DNA of 64,000 nucleotides, taken from the NCBI RefSeq assembly GCF_963259705.1, contig NC_081844.1:43031341-43095340 (forward strand). The letters are read 5' to 3'. This stretch comes from Myotis daubentonii. Taxonomy: Eukaryota > Chordata > Mammalia > Chiroptera > Vespertilionidae. Below the pieces are notes generated by a model that was given only the letters and a program-made list of their open reading frames with translations, did no database searches and was not told the DNA's origin. Below, piece after piece: positions 1-12,783 of the stretch (position 1 is the first letter of the stretch; each line of letters starts with the position of its first letter). Made by a program: the position numbers and the translations under genes.

Positions 1-1859
1 AAATCATCCATCTCTCAGAGACTCTGGCTGTTTCTTTGATGTCAGGCCATCAGATGGAAGTTTCTGGTGGGGAGGGAAGCATGTGCGGATGAGTGACACC
101 TGGCTTAGCCTTTTTGCTAATACAGGGGAGAACATTTCAATAGCGACCTACTGAAATTCAACCATTTAAGTAAAGTTGAGATGATCTTACGAGGCAATCT
201 CAGAGCTAAGCCAACTCTAGGAATCAAACTTGGGGCTTTTTTCTGAATAATGCTTTTTCTTTTGCTCTGTAAACCACTTCAGGGCCCAGACCATTCCCCG
301 TATAAAAACAGGTTATGTTAGAAAAATTCATTTGTGAATTATTTTCTTTAGATCTTGTAAACATACATTTAAGTCTCCATCAGTATTAGCTCCTTTTGCT
401 TTTTTCACTGTGCTGCCAAACACTGACCCCCCCACCCCCACCCCACCTCCCACCAGATGTTTTGAGAAGATCAAATGAGATAATATACCTCAAAGGGTCT
501 GGCACTGCTATGTCTTATGCACAGTGGTTTGGAGCTCAGATCAGACTGTGACTCAGAGTATGCCAGAGTGTAGTCATGATCAAATAAAAGACTCTCACCA
601 CCACGTATAATGAGGGAAATGAGTTCAGAACTGAATTCCGAGTTTCCAGAGGAATGTCTTCATTTGCCATAGGCTTGTCAGCAGAAGCTGGGACCTCCCC
701 CACCACCCCAATTCCTCAGTTGGCTTTGGTAATGGAAAGGCCCAAGGAACTTGCATGTGTCAAAAACTAAACAGGATGGGCCTGGGGGTAGGATTCTGGA
801 CCTGGAGTAGGTTCAGCTGTGGGATTAAGGAGTGGGGTAATTTGAAAGGAGCTAAGCATTAGAGATAGGTAGAGAGAATTGGGTGGGAGGACTGAGATAG
901 TGGGAAACATTCCTGGACTAGTTGGCCCTCCCTTCTTATCTTCAACTGTCTTTTCTCTCTTCTCCCTCAAGTGTGAACTGTGGTCTCTACCTGTGTTAGG
1001 ATAGGTAATAGGTGGTAGTGATAGCGCGAGTTGCAAACAGATGGCCTGTTATTGAAGTACAGAATTCTTTAAGAGAAACTTGGCTGGGGGCATTGAGTAG
1101 GGGCAAGAATGGCTGTATAAATGGCTTCACATTCTGTCCCTGGGAGCCTTTGTTTAAATTCTTAAGATAGTGTTCTCTTGCTGTTCTCACATCCTCTCTT
1201 CCCTCCTGGAAACGTGTGCCTCAGACCTCTCTCCACCGAAGTCCCAGAGGTTGTGGATTCCAGTCTGTTAAGACCGGAGCTTCCTAGATTTGAGCAGGTT
1301 GGAAATGGTGAGAGGTAAGAGTTTCTTGGGGAAACCCAGGGAATTCTTGAAGACACCCTGCCAGGATATGTATAAGAAAGTATATTTGTCAGGAACTAAA
1401 TACAGTTTTTAAAAAAGAATTTAGCATCTTGCTTCTTTCTTTGTTCAAAAATACCAGTGTTCTACTAAATAGAATAGAAAGATTTTAACCCCCTCATTAA
1501 TTTGGAGCTGACTCATGCAAGGTTAGCAGTCACTTGGGCAAGGATGACATGATTCTTAGCAAGCAGAAGGTTTGAACGAAGTAAGTGCTAAACATCGGAT
1601 TATGGACGGTTTTTCAAACACGATTGTGTATTGTAGGCTTATAGCAAACATACATTTTCATTAAAATTATCATTTTACTTTGATTCCTAGTCATTTGTTT
1701 AAAATACCACTTGCCCAGTTTAAAAAAAAAATTAGCAACTTGCTCCTCTGCTGTAGATGTAATATAAAAATAAGCGTTCCTTATGTGCGTAGGGCATAAA
1801 GTAGGCGTGGCCTAATAGTCAAGTACTCTTAGTCTTTAGTTACTGCCAGAAAGAAGGGC

Positions 1860-1965
1860 TCCATGTCTTGTTCTGTAGACCTCTGCTCAAATGTCACTTC
1901 TGACAGGCTTCCCCTCGCCACCTTATCTAAAGTAGTTCTTCCTCTTCCATTTGCTGTGCTTCACA
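1860..1965 (+). repeat. L2 LINE 3'-end relic
   Basis: Sequence of the type ctctgctcaaatgtcacttc followed by ggcttcccctcgccaccttat matches the common mammalian L2 3' region, diverged. Confidence 0.55.
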
Positions 1966-1989
1966 CACAAGGTGGTGTAATCATGGGGG

Positions 1990-2175
1990 AGAAAACTTGG
2001 ACTCTGAGCCCAGGTGGCTGAGATTCAAGTCTTGACTCTGCCACTGATTGTCTGAGGGACTTTGGGCCTGGTCTCCTCATTTGTGAAATAATAGAACCCC
2101 TTCGTAGAGTGAGCTAATTCCAATGGTAGTTATACACAGTGCCTGGCACCTGGTACGAGCTGAGTATGTGATAAC
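1990..2175 (+). repeat. MIR SINE relic
   Basis: The motif order is tctgagcccaggtggctgag, gactctgccactgattgtct, then ctcatttgtgaaataatag, which is the usual MIR core layout. It is old and diverged. Confidence 0.6.
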
Positions 2176-2264
2176 TATAATTATCATCCGTGTTAGTGTT
2201 ACTCCTTCATAGCACTTTTTATTCTCTGTAACTTTTTCAAGTTATTTGTTAATGTGGTTACTGT

Positions 2265-2415
2265 CTCCCAGTATTCTAGGCCCCTATTAGCATGTGAAGT
2301 CCTGAGGGCCAGCATCTTGTCTTTCTGGTTTACCTTGGTCTCCTGAGGTTCTGGTATAGCACCTGCCCCTAGTAGGCTCTCAGAAAGTATTGGTTGAATG
2401 AATGAATGAGCAACC
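2265..2415 (+). repeat. L2 LINE 3'-end relic
   Basis: It ends in the typical L2 tail layout: gggccagcatcttgtcttt, agcacctgcccctagtaggc, then ttggttgaatgaatgaatga. Confidence 0.6.
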
Positions 2416-2697
2416 TGAGAACCTTTTGAACCAAAACCAAAAATGAACTGGTTTTTAGATGTTGCCAACTTTTATACTTTTTTTGGCATTATTATCTAAG
2501 CATATATTTTATCGTTGGTTTATCTTCCTGCTATTTTGGAAGGTGTCTTGTGTAACCTTACTGAGATCTTTTTAAAATGAAGCTGGGTGAGTGTTTGGTT
2601 ATACCAAATTTAGAATTTTTCCAGACTAAGATAATGGTGAATTATTTTGGATACTCTGGAGATTAGATCATGGAGCCTCTATCTTTTATCTCTAATA

Positions 2698-2838
2698 CTA
2701 GAGGCCCGATGCACGGAATTCGTGCAAGAGTAGGCCTTCCTTCCCCCTGGCTGCTGGCACTGGCTTCTCTCGCAGCCCCAGCTTCATCCGGAAGGCCGTC
2801 CAGTCTAATTGGCATATTATGCTTTTATTATTATAGAT
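2698..2838 (+). mobile_element. Probable HeliBat-type non-autonomous Helitron fragment
   Basis: It starts ctagaggcccgatgcacgga with the short inverted repeat gcacggaattcgtgc. It ends in attggcatattatgctttta followed by ttattatagatag, the end pattern of short elements abundant in vesper bats that I recall as HeliBat derivatives. The middle is short, so this is an internally deleted copy. No transposase or helicase is present. The family name is from memory and not certain. Confidence 0.55.
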
Positions 2839-3344
2839 AGAGAAGATTCCCTAATACTTTCTGAGATGAATTGCCACCTGCCTGAGATTATTCCTTCGGT
2901 TATAGAATAAACTGCACATGTTTAATGTGTACAGTTGGAGGTATTGTTTGTTGGTTTCAACTTTTGGAACCAACCCAAAAGCAAATCTCAGAGGACCTTC
3001 CTATGGCTAGGAATAGAATGAGTGTCATCTGTCTTAATGGAAAATCCCGTGTGGGGGCCTTAAGGGGCAGACTGCCGCTTCCTCTCCTGGGGAGTTAGGG
3101 AATTGGGAAATATCGTCTGTGTTCCAAGGAAGAACGGAGGTTTGGGTGCATAGTGTGAAGTTGCCAAGGTGACCCTCGGAGGAGCTGCGAATAGCAATGT
3201 TATCTTTTATTTCTGAATGTAAAACCTTTGCTCTAGAAAATAATGAGAGCAGAAGGCCCAAATCAGTCTTTGATTTCATGATCAGAAGTGACAGAACAAT
3301 AAGATTCTGTCATTTGTATTTTGAATGTATTCTTTTTCCCTTTA

Positions 3345-3570
3345 AAATTAAAAAGTTACATGTTCACCTCATCCATTGCTGGTGGAACTGTGAAATAGTG
3401 CAGTCACTTTGGAAGATAATTTGGCAGTTCTTTAAAAGGTTAAACATAGAGTTACCATTAAAAAAAATAGTGAATGTTCAATTGATTGGAATCATTCTTA
3501 TTAACGGATTTTTTTTGGGGGGGGGGATTTGGAAAGACAGAATTATTATATGACTCAGCATCCATATCCC
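3345..3570 (+). repeat. L1 3' fragment
   Basis: The segments ccattgctggtggaactgtg, agtcactttggaagataatt and tggcagttctttaaaaggtt follow the order of the mammalian L1 3' region. A short G run at 3518-3527 interrupts it. Confidence 0.65.
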
Positions 3571-5887
3571 CCCTTCATTTCTGAGGCAAATTAATTTTTA
3601 TAAAAGCAATTTAGAAAAATTGCCGGAAAGGCTGAATTACTGTGTTGCTTGTCACTCTAACTTTCTCCTTCAATTCTGAAGTAAATTAGTTTTTCTAAGT
3701 GAAGGTTAGAGATATTGTTAAGAACTCAGTAAGGGAGAATTATTCTGTTGCTTAGCACCAGGTGTTCATCTTTCATTCTGATTCACTATTCACTTTGAAG
3801 CAGCATTTTTACTTTATTTTTTTTTAGTGCTGTGGGCTCTGTCCCATGGTGCAGGTTTTCATGTCTTCTGAATGTTACCAGCTTGATACAAGTAATTGTT
3901 GCCTTCTGTTCTGCCACAACGACAGAAGGAAAATGAGCACGGACTCCTGAATTTCTAGGGGCAAAGGCAGGTCTCCGGACTCCCAAGAACAACTGCTTAG
4001 TCTATATAGCTAGAGGCAACCTGGCTAGGCTCTGTCTGAAAAGGAGTCCTTTAAATTAAGGTAAGGAACTTTATTCAGGGCAGTTTATGCTCTAGCTGTT
4101 CTTCAGCAGCCTCTTACTAATTTAGAGTTTCCTTTTGTTTTCCATTAGGAAAACTTCAGGGAGCTGAGAGTCTAAAGATCAGTCCATGTTTATTGAGTTC
4201 TCACCGCATGAATGGACCGTTTCCGGTCCTCTGGGTAGTTTTTAGAGAACATAAAAATGCAGGTCTCCTGTAGAGCCTTAATCAGAGGCCGGGGATAATG
4301 ACCAAGCGGTGTCTAATGTCCTCAATGACTCCCCAAGGAGTCCTCAAATTCTTTAGCCTGCCCCTTTTCCCCTACACATGCCAAGAGCCCCAGCTAAGTT
4401 GGTCTGCTGATCATTCGTGGAAAACAGATACCTTGGAATTGCTGCCTGTACAGCTCACCTGGGGTATTTCTTTGTACCTGTACCTGTGGAAAGCTCAACT
4501 TTTTCTCCAGCTTCCAATGAAGACTCTTCTTCCTTCGGAAGCCTTTCTTCCCTAATTCTCATATGCATCAACGGAACGGAACCACTGTCCCCTGGCTGCA
4601 CGCGTCCGCAGAATGCTCAGTTTGTACCATTCTTATTATACACGTGGCACATGCCAAGAGTATAGTTCTGTGTGGAGATGATTTGGTGTTTTCCTGTGTT
4701 CCTTGAAAGCCAAATCTTACATAAAAATATTTTAAGTCATTTATTTCTGTAATATAACCACATTCCAGAAAAGTTGGAAAGAAAGTAAATAACCTTTAGT
4801 CCCATCACATATAATTTTCTTAAATATCCTTTCATTCTTTTTCCTTGTGCTTTAATGATACGACACACGTGATTTTGCCTTTCTATACATTATTATAGTA
4901 CTGCTAACCATCAGTTGTTATGACCATGTAATAAGCATTCTAGTAGCTAAACCATAATATGGTTAATCTCCAACCCCCCGCCCCATTGTTTAAACAAGTT
5001 AAGTGACTTGTCTGGGAGTACACGCCCAGTAATTGAGAAGTGAATCATGGTGTCTGTCTGTCCATCATTGCTCTGGGCTCCTGCACCAGCCTCAGAGCAC
5101 ATGCATCTTTTAGTCTTTTGAATGTTGGTACAGGATCACTATTTTTATAAAGATTCCTTAAGAAGTGTGGAGCACATTTTGGTTTTTCATCAAGAATAAT
5201 GACAGATTTTCAAATTCTAATGCATAAAAGGTTTATTTTGGTTTGTGCCCACCTAGGGACACCAAAAAAAAAGAGGTTAATTTTCACAAATGATTCATTA
5301 CTCAACAATTTCAAATATCTGAGGTTTTTTTTAAAAGAGGAAAATAACTAATTTAAAACCTTAATATTTTAAATTTTATTATTTATTTTAAAATGTTAAT
5401 TATGTTGCTATATCCATCCTCAGTTTTGTTAGTAACTAAGGTTTTAAGAAGCAGAGGCGGTTCACTTGAATTAACCAAGTGTTCAGCCATGTCTGTACCC
5501 TGTGAAGAAGACTGAGTGGCAGTCTTGTGCTGTTCTGCACTCTTGTGTGCACATGTGACATACAATAACATGAACAGACAAAGTGTCTTGATTATTAAAC
5601 CAATGGGGAACCAATTTCTCAGTAATGAAATAGAATGTGTTTCCGGAAAAACTTTCCTAAGTGTTATAAAATGACATTGCCTTCAATTATAGAGGTTCGT
5701 GGCAATGTACCTATTAGGTTTCCATATGTATGGAGCAAAAATTTGTCTATATGCTGAGAAGAAGGAAGATTTTAAACAAAAGTACGAAGTCATTATGGTC
5801 AATACTCAAAGCATTCTCTTTCTGTGCCAAATTCCTTCTGGGTGATCCCCCTTCCCTCCATGCCCTTTACATCTCACATGCGTGCTC

Positions 5888-5898
5888 GCGTGTGCACG

Positions 5899-5931
<33 letters not shown>

Positions 5932-5932
5932 T
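5888..5932. repeat. CG/CA alternating purine-pyrimidine tract
   Basis: The sequence runs from gtgcacgcgcgcgcgc into a (CA)n run of about 14 units. Such alternating CG and CA tracts can adopt Z-DNA. Confidence 0.9.
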
Positions 5933-6566
5933 CACTCTTACTTTAGGTATCAGTGCAGGGGGACGATTATTCACTGATTTATTAACCATTTACACATCAC
6001 TATGGAATTTCTGTCAGTGGGTCACTTTACATTGGCAAAGTGTTACTTAGAATTTAAGGACAATTCCATATTCTTAACCTCCTGGGATATATGTATATTT
6101 CTTCTGTAGTATTCCTACACCTGGCAATGAGGTCCCTGACAATGAATTGTGTCCACGGAATGTATCTTTTTGGTTTATAGACATTTCTTATTTATGGTGT
6201 GCATTTGATGAACAAATACCAAACAGGAAAAAGCATACAGAAAAGCTGGTGTATTGTCAGATCCAGTGAGCATTGAACTGAACTGAGTCAGAATTTTAAA
6301 TTATTCATCAGTCTGTCTCCTCAGCAATATAATTAGATTGTAGGTCTATCTGTTACTTCAGAAGTAACATTACTTATTTATTAAGTATTACTAAGTATTA
6401 CTGCCTCTTAACCTCAACTTTCAGGGGAGAGCTTTTCCTCTTTCTTGACATCTTTTCTGTTCATAGCCTCCCTCTCATCCTGGTGGATGAAGTCTTTCTT
6501 TTCCTTTGCAGTTGCCACCTCCTTCCTCCTGGGTCTTTCATCATCAGCAGCTTGGTCACATCATTT

Positions 6567-6582
6567 ATATATATATATAATA
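6567..6582. repeat. Short (TA)n run
   Basis: An alternating TA tract directly seen in the sequence. Confidence 0.85.
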
Positions 6583-7683
6583 TTCTTTGACTGCATTCCC
6601 CTTCAGTTATGAAACTATCTCTTTCCTTCCTTTCTCTGCCAAAATCTTCACAAGAATCATTTATACTCGCTCACTGCCTCTGCTTTCTTACTCCCTACAG
6701 TTAAGCCTTTGGCCCCTCGAGTTCCTGAAATTGCCCTCCTGCCCGCCACCTCGATGCCTTTTCTTAGCTCTTTTGTTCTTTTATCCCCCAGTGACATCTA
6801 CCTCTTTCTTTCTCTTTTACCCTTCCTCCCTCCCTCCCTCTCTTGTCCCTATAAAATTGAACCATTGTGACCACCATTCTAAGTCTCCCTCAAACTCTGC
6901 CGTTTTTATTTCTGGGGCATTGGCTCGATGGTTGGTCTGGGAAACTTTGCAAGGTCTTTCCATAGCCTGAGAGTTCTGTGCCTTTTGCTTTTCCTCCTGT
7001 CCCTGCTCTATGATCTACATTTTTCTCCCTAAGTCAGAGAACACTAACTTGTATGACCCCACATGACTTTTATGCTTGGCTTGCAGCGTGGTTCTGTTTT
7101 ATTTAGTTGTAAAGATAGAAAAGTCAGATTTTACACAGGCCTAAATTCCCACCTTTCCTTTAAAAACAAACAAAAATCAATGGATACTGGCAAGCAGCTG
7201 CCCCCTGAGAGAGGGCAGACACCCCTGAGTTCACCATGGTGTCCACCACTCCCTGTTGGTCTCTCTCTTGCCTTCTTCAGTCACTGACCTCCCCTGCTCA
7301 AGCTCTGCTGACACGAAATTTGCACCTCCTTTCCTTTATGTTAGAAAGCCATGGTGCTGTTTCCTGGGTCCTCTTTTTCTCAGGGGGCTGTTTCTCTGTT
7401 TCCCCCACCCATTACTACGGCGAGCTTACAATAGTCACACAACGTTTGGATGAGTGAAAGGCTCCATTGGGTTTGATTCAGAGTAATTTTGTTTGGGGTT
7501 GAGAAGAGTTATTTGTATTTTACGTAGGCATAAAACCTGACAGATCATTAAGTCCAACTTCATGTTACATATGATAATTGTGAGACACACAAGATAATGT
7601 GACTTACCCAAGGCAACAGAGCAAAGGAAGGGCTGGCTGGCACCCCTCAGTGAGTAGTGTGAATAGCTTCCATTCACCTAGCC

Positions 7684-7911
7684 CCGTGGCCGGCAAACCG
7701 CAGCTCGCGAGCCACATGCGGCTCTTTGGCCCCTTCAGTGTGGCTCTTCCATAAAATACCACATGCGGGCGTGCACATACAGTGCGATTGAAACTTCGTG
7801 GCCCAGGCGCAGAAGTCGGTATTTTGTGGAAGAGCCGGTATTTTGTGGAAGAGCCACACTCAAGGGGCCAAAGAGCCGCATGTGGCTCGCGAGCCAGTTT
7901 GCAGGCCACTG
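7684..7911. mobile_element. hAT-type MITE, 228 bp, with 8-bp target duplication
   Basis: The left end is ccgtggccggcaaac and the right end, reverse-complemented, is cagtggcctgcaaac. Acctagcc sits on both sides (7676-7683 and 7912-7919), an exact 8-bp duplication as hAT transposases make. Inside, long complementary arms (gcgagccacatgcggctctt and its reverse complement) would let nearly the whole element fold into a hairpin. There is no coding capacity. Confidence 0.88.
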
Positions 7912-8340
7912 ACCTAGCCCTTTCAGCTGTTCTCACTTCTGCTTGGAGTATGCAGAACTGATACCACCTTCCCCATTGTGTACAGCCGAGGAAACGGAAG
8001 CCACCGAATTTAAATGGTTCGCCCCCTATTGCTCAGCCAGTGCAGGCAGAGACCTGACTCCAGTCTAGACCTTTCGAGTTCCAAGCTTTTCCTGTGGTCT
8101 TTCTGTGGCAGCTCTTTATTCAGCTCTCTAAGCTAAAGTTCTTTTTAGGCTGTCCATGAAACGCACCCTCCCATCGTCCCTTACATTTCAAAGTCAGAAA
8201 CTTGGGGGTTGGGGGGTGGGGGGCGACACATTCTGGCATTATCTGGAGCTGATGAGGACACGGGGGCTGATCTAGTCCAACTAGTCCAGGAATGTTTCCC
8301 ACTATCTTCCCACTATCTCAGTCCTCCCACCCAAGCCCAC

Positions 8341-8383
8341 ATATTTATTTATTTATTTATTAATAAATAAATTTATTTTTTAA
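8341..8383. repeat. TTTA/AAAT palindromic simple repeat
   Basis: A run of tttatttatttatttatt is followed by its inverse aataaataaat, forming an AT-only palindrome. Confidence 0.8.
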
Positions 8384-9380
8384 CAGCCCAGGGCCAACTG
8401 AGGAGATGTTTCCTCTTCCTTATCTAGTAGGGCAGGGAGAAGGTTACTTTGAAAATCTTTTCCCTGGGCAGGATGTCCTATGGGGTATGTTGTGGGCCTG
8501 TGCTCCTCACTGCCCTATTGCGAAAGGAGTGACCTTGTTGGCATTGCTAGTGAGATGTTTCAGGGCTCAGGAGGCTTCAGAAATGTGGGCCCTGGGAAGT
8601 CAGGGGCGTCGATTCAGTCATCCTTTGGTTGATGTAAGAAAGGCCTAAACCTGTAGAAAATTTCTTTGCGTTTATGTGAGCCAAACTGACCATTGCAGGG
8701 AAGCAAAATCTCAATGGATTGAGGAAGTGCTCTAGAGAATGGCAGTTTTGCAGCTTATTTTATACATTAGAATCGAAGGAGGAGACATAGGAGGGTTGCA
8801 TGAAATTCACTGGTGGTAGACTAGTGAGTAGGAGAAAGCAAAGCAGGGAAGTCTCTGGGACTGGGTAAAGAGTAAAGAGTAAAGCAGAGAGGTACTTCTT
8901 TTACATCGGTGGGTAAGGATAGTTAATAATTAACATTTACAGCACACAGAGATGGTTCTCAGGGAACAAGATCGTAATGAGGGGCTGTGTTCTTCTGCCC
9001 TAGTGTGAAGTTGCACCCGGAGGGGTCCAGAAAAAGGGGATTGCTCTGACACTCCAAGGGTGTGTTATTGTAAATGCAGAAAGGCAATCAACAGACTCAC
9101 TTAGGGTAAAGCTTGACCTTTGTCAAGGAAGTTACAGGCCTAGGTTGTGACTACCCACCATGCCCTGCTTTTAGTTAGGAATTTTCATCCTAGGTGGTTA
9201 TTTTCGGCCTCTTGAGTTTGTAGGGCCTTCCATGGAGGCCTCCCTGAGCTTGTCAGGTTTAGTATGTGGCCCCTTTTTGTCCACACTGTGTGTTCACCAG
9301 ATCGTTGTGCTTAGTGGGCCTCTGTATCTGGCCACCTTGGGTGCAGCTCCACTCCCGCCTCGAGCTCCTGAGGTATCGAT

Positions 9381-9686
9381 CTGTGCTGTCCGATATGTAG
9401 GGCCATCAAGCACTTGCAATGTGCCTGGTCCAGATTGAGATGTGATGTAAGGATGCAGTGCACACTGGGCTGCAAAAACTCGATACCAAAAAAAAAAAAA
9501 AAAAGAATGTGACTGTCTGAATAATGATTACATGGTGAAGTGGTAATATCTGGATATGCTGGGTTAAATAAAATACATTATGAAAATTCATTTTACCTGT
9601 TTCTTTTTATCTTTGAAAAACGTGGCTATTAGAAAACTTAAAACTATGCATGTGACTCATATTACACTCCAACTGGACAGGGCTGG
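9381..9686 (-). mobile_element. Old hAT-Charlie DNA transposon relic
   Basis: The left end is ctgtgctgtccgatatgtag and the right end ctccaactggacag. The interior segments caagcacttgcaatgtgcct, ggttaaataaaatacattat and ttacctgtttctttttatct fit a common ancient MER-type Charlie element shared by placental mammals. A poly-A run (9488-9504) has expanded inside it. I do not assign a subfamily. Confidence 0.6.
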
Positions 9687-10172
9687 TCTGGGAGGCAGCC
9701 CTTTCTTCCCTTGTTAGTGTTAAGACACCAACATTTTTATTCATTCAACAAGTGTTTGCAGAGGCCTAAATGGAGTTGCTACCTGAGGGAGGCTTTTGGA
9801 TCTATTTAAAAAGACTCCTGAGTAATCCCATCAGTCTCTCTAATTATTCCTCTTCTGTGGGGGGAGTCTTGTATTATACATGAAGACTGAGCTTGCTTTT
9901 GTACTTAGGTCATCCCCAAACAAAAACCTTGTTACCTAAATTGTGGGAAGAATAGACGACTGAAGGAAATACGAATTCCCCATTGCCATTATGTAAAACA
10001 CATTTTGCAAAGGATTATAACGTGAGGCAAAGTATTCTCATGTCTTTTAGGAGGAGGTCAGTGCATGGATTTCTGTCCCACAGTTCTTCACAGTGTCTGC
10101 TTCTGGGGAGGGCACGCGGGGCCTGGCCGTGCGGCAGAATGCTGAAGCGCTCCACCACTTCTCTCTTTTCTT

Positions 10173-10375
10173 TTTTTAAAAAATATTTTTATTGATTTCA
10201 GAGAGGAAAGGAGAGGAGAGATAGAAACATCAATGATGGGAGAGAATCATTGATTGGCTGCACGCCCCCCACATTGAACCCACAACCTGGTTATGTGTCC
10301 TGACCAGGAATCAAAACCGTGTCCTCTTGGTTCACAGGTCGATGCTCAACCACTGAGCCATGCTGTGGCTTTTTA
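10173..10375 (-). mobile_element. Ves SINE (reverse orientation)
   Basis: A tRNA-derived bat SINE read backwards: an A/T tail as attgatttcagagaggaaag, the body catcaatgatgggagagaat, and the tRNA-like head ending ccactgagccatgctgtggc. Confidence 0.85.
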
Positions 10376-10460
10376 AAATTAAATTTATTGTGGTAACATT
10401 GGTTAATAACATTATATAAAATTCAGGCAGATAATTTTAGACTTCAACATTTAAACATGG
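10376..10460 (-). repeat. Antisense L1 3' tail fragment
   Basis: The segment aaatttattgtggtaacatt, then ggttaataacattatataaa, is the reverse complement of the tail of the L1 at 25.8-26.4 kb. The SINE at 10173 sits against it. Confidence 0.55.
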
Positions 10461-12099
10461 CTTTATGAAGGTGGAATTTGGGGAAGATGGACCGTTAGCT
10501 AAGTGGTGATGGCACCGCCACTGAGCCAGGTGGGAAAGCAAAGTGCTAGCCCCACCTGATTCTTTACACAAAACCAATGCTTCACAGGGTCAATTATTGA
10601 GATATAAAAAGAAAGCAAAGCAAAGGAAGGAAGAAGGAAGGGAAATACCAGAAAAAACATGTTTTCTTTTTAAAAATAATTATGGCATAAGACTTTTAAA
10701 GCATGATGTTAAATTGAGATGCCATAATGGAAAAAGATTGATAAATTTGGCTCATAATATAAAACTGTATGTATAGCCACATATATCAAATTAAAATACA
10801 AATTGAAACAATATTTTTACTTTGATGGATGTATCTCTATATATAAAAAGCCAGCATGCTGCTCTGTTAAGATTAGTGGAGTAGGTGGATATTTAACAGC
10901 ATCTATATAGAAAATACCTGGAAGCATATATTATATTTATAATACGTTTTTTCAAATCCTTATTTGCCTTTTATTGAAAAACTGTTAGGTTCTGGGAACT
11001 CTAGTGTATTGTATTCGCTAGTGTTCAAAAACTAGAGTCTGATTCATCTCTAAAGCATCATATAAAATAGTCAATATTCAAGTTAGTTCACATTAAATTC
11101 TTTGTTCTCTTTTTGAAAAATTTAAGTCCCAAATGTTAAAAAGGCCATATTCTCTTTAGCAAAGAGGACAACCACATACACAAAAAATTATTTTGGTATT
11201 TCTTAAGCTGCCTTGTGGTTGTCATTATTTTGTAAGTATCTTCTTTTTAATGTTTATATGTACTTTTGATAATCTCAAAGATGAGTTCTTTCTCAATTTT
11301 AAAGTTTGCCAAGTTCTAAGATCAACAAATCCAGCTTGACCATGCTTTTCGCACCTGTGTGCTGAATTTTACCTTGTATCCAACCTAAGTCTTATCGGAT
11401 ATCCCTTACCAAGTGTTTGGAAGGAGGTATATTAGTGTATACATTTATTCTGCAGGTGATGAGTGCACTCCTAAACTAAACGTCGTGGCTAGATAAATGT
11501 CATGGGAAGTCTATGCTACTGAGCTCAAACATTCACAAATGAATTTGATCAAAATCCCTTAAAAGCTGTGAGGTCCCTGCTTTCCTGCTGTTACTCCAGG
11601 TTAAGTCACACTTACAACATAAGCCTCTTTAAGTTTCTGCCTGATTTACTTGATGCCTCTACCAAATAGACCTCACTTTATGATTTTCTTTGTAACTTGT
11701 AAGGCAGCAAATACTGTCCTTAATACTAACCTCTGCTGCTTTAGAAGAACTCTAAAGTAATTTTGAAATATGACAACATTCTGCTAACAAATATTAACAT
11801 CCATGTGTGAAAATGAAATGCAGGAAAAATATATGAGGCTATCTATTTAGAGGGATGATGATTGCTATCTGTTTAAAGTGAGATCATTATCCTTGGGGGG
11901 TGGGGGGGAGACAAAAGATCACTGGCTCCAACTTCCTTAGTTCATAGCTGAGGAAGCTGCCATCAAGAGCAGTCACAGTTAATGGCTGTGCTGGGACTAT
12001 AACTGTGGTCTTCTGCCTGCAGTTTGCTAGTTGCATCACACTGTGTATCCACCTGCATATACATGTTTGTGCACATAGACTGTGTTTTTCTAAACATGC

Positions 12100-12545
12100 C
12101 AACCCTATGGCCCAGCAGTTCCACTTCTGAACATATACTCAATATCCACCAAAAGACGTGAACTAGATCATTCATGGCAGCATTGCTGTTAATGGGCAAA
12201 ATCTAAAGAGGGAAGGAGGGAGGGAGGGAGGGAGGGAGGTAAAGAGGGAAGGAAGGAAGGAAGGAAGGAAGGAAGGAAGGAAGGAAGGAAGGAAGGAAGG
12301 AAAAAAAATGGGAAGGGGAAGGGAAAGAAGAAGGAAGGAGAGAAGAAAGGAGGGGAGGGAAGGGGAAACCAAATATAAATCAACAGTAGGATGGATAAAC
12401 TATGGCATATCCACACAATGAAATATTACACAGCAGTTAAAAAGAATGACTGATTCATGGAGCAATATGGATAAACCTGGGCTGGGGAAGTGGGGGTGAG
12501 GAGGGAGCATGTTGTTGAGTGAAAGAAGCGAGATATAGGAAATTA
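12100..12545 (+). repeat. L1 3' region interrupted by GGAA microsatellite
   Basis: The segments gcccagcagttccacttctg, catggcagcattgctgttaa, atatccacacaatgaaatat and gagcaatatggataaacctg follow L1 3' order on the + strand. A long purine microsatellite splits the copy. Confidence 0.7.
12210..12302. repeat. (GGGA)n and (GGAA)14 microsatellite
   Basis: GGGA units span about 12210-12239 and fourteen perfect GGAA units span 12247-12302. Further imperfect purine sequence continues to about 12367. Confidence 0.95.
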
Positions 12546-12569
12546 TGGAGCGCACTTGTGTTCTATTCA

Positions 12570-12675
12570 TATGTCTGCTTATAAACTCCTTAAGGTCAGG
12601 GACCATTTCTCTGCGTCTGTAGATCCCCAGCACCTAGCACAGTATCTGGCACATAGCAGGTGCTCAAAGTGTAGT
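12570..12675 (+). repeat. L2 LINE 3'-end relic
   Basis: It reads aactccttaaggtcagggac, then ccccagcacctagcacagta and cacatagcaggtgctcaaag, the hallmark L2 3' end. Confidence 0.75.
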
Positions 12676-12783
12676 TGTTGTAATGGAAAGTATAGGATAT
12701 AGAAAAAGGCACGTGCAAGTTTTTTTCTATTGAGAGAAGCAGTAGGAAATGGAGGGAACAGTAATTAATTCTCAGAAGTTTTT

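Noticed and set aside
10838..10875. A second Helitron start (ctctatatataaaaagcc)
   Set aside because: Only about 20 bases resemble the bat Helitron end and nothing downstream supports it.
12172..12416. Minus-strand Ser/Phe/Pro repeat protein frames
   Set aside because: They are translations of the GGAA/GGGA microsatellite read backwards.
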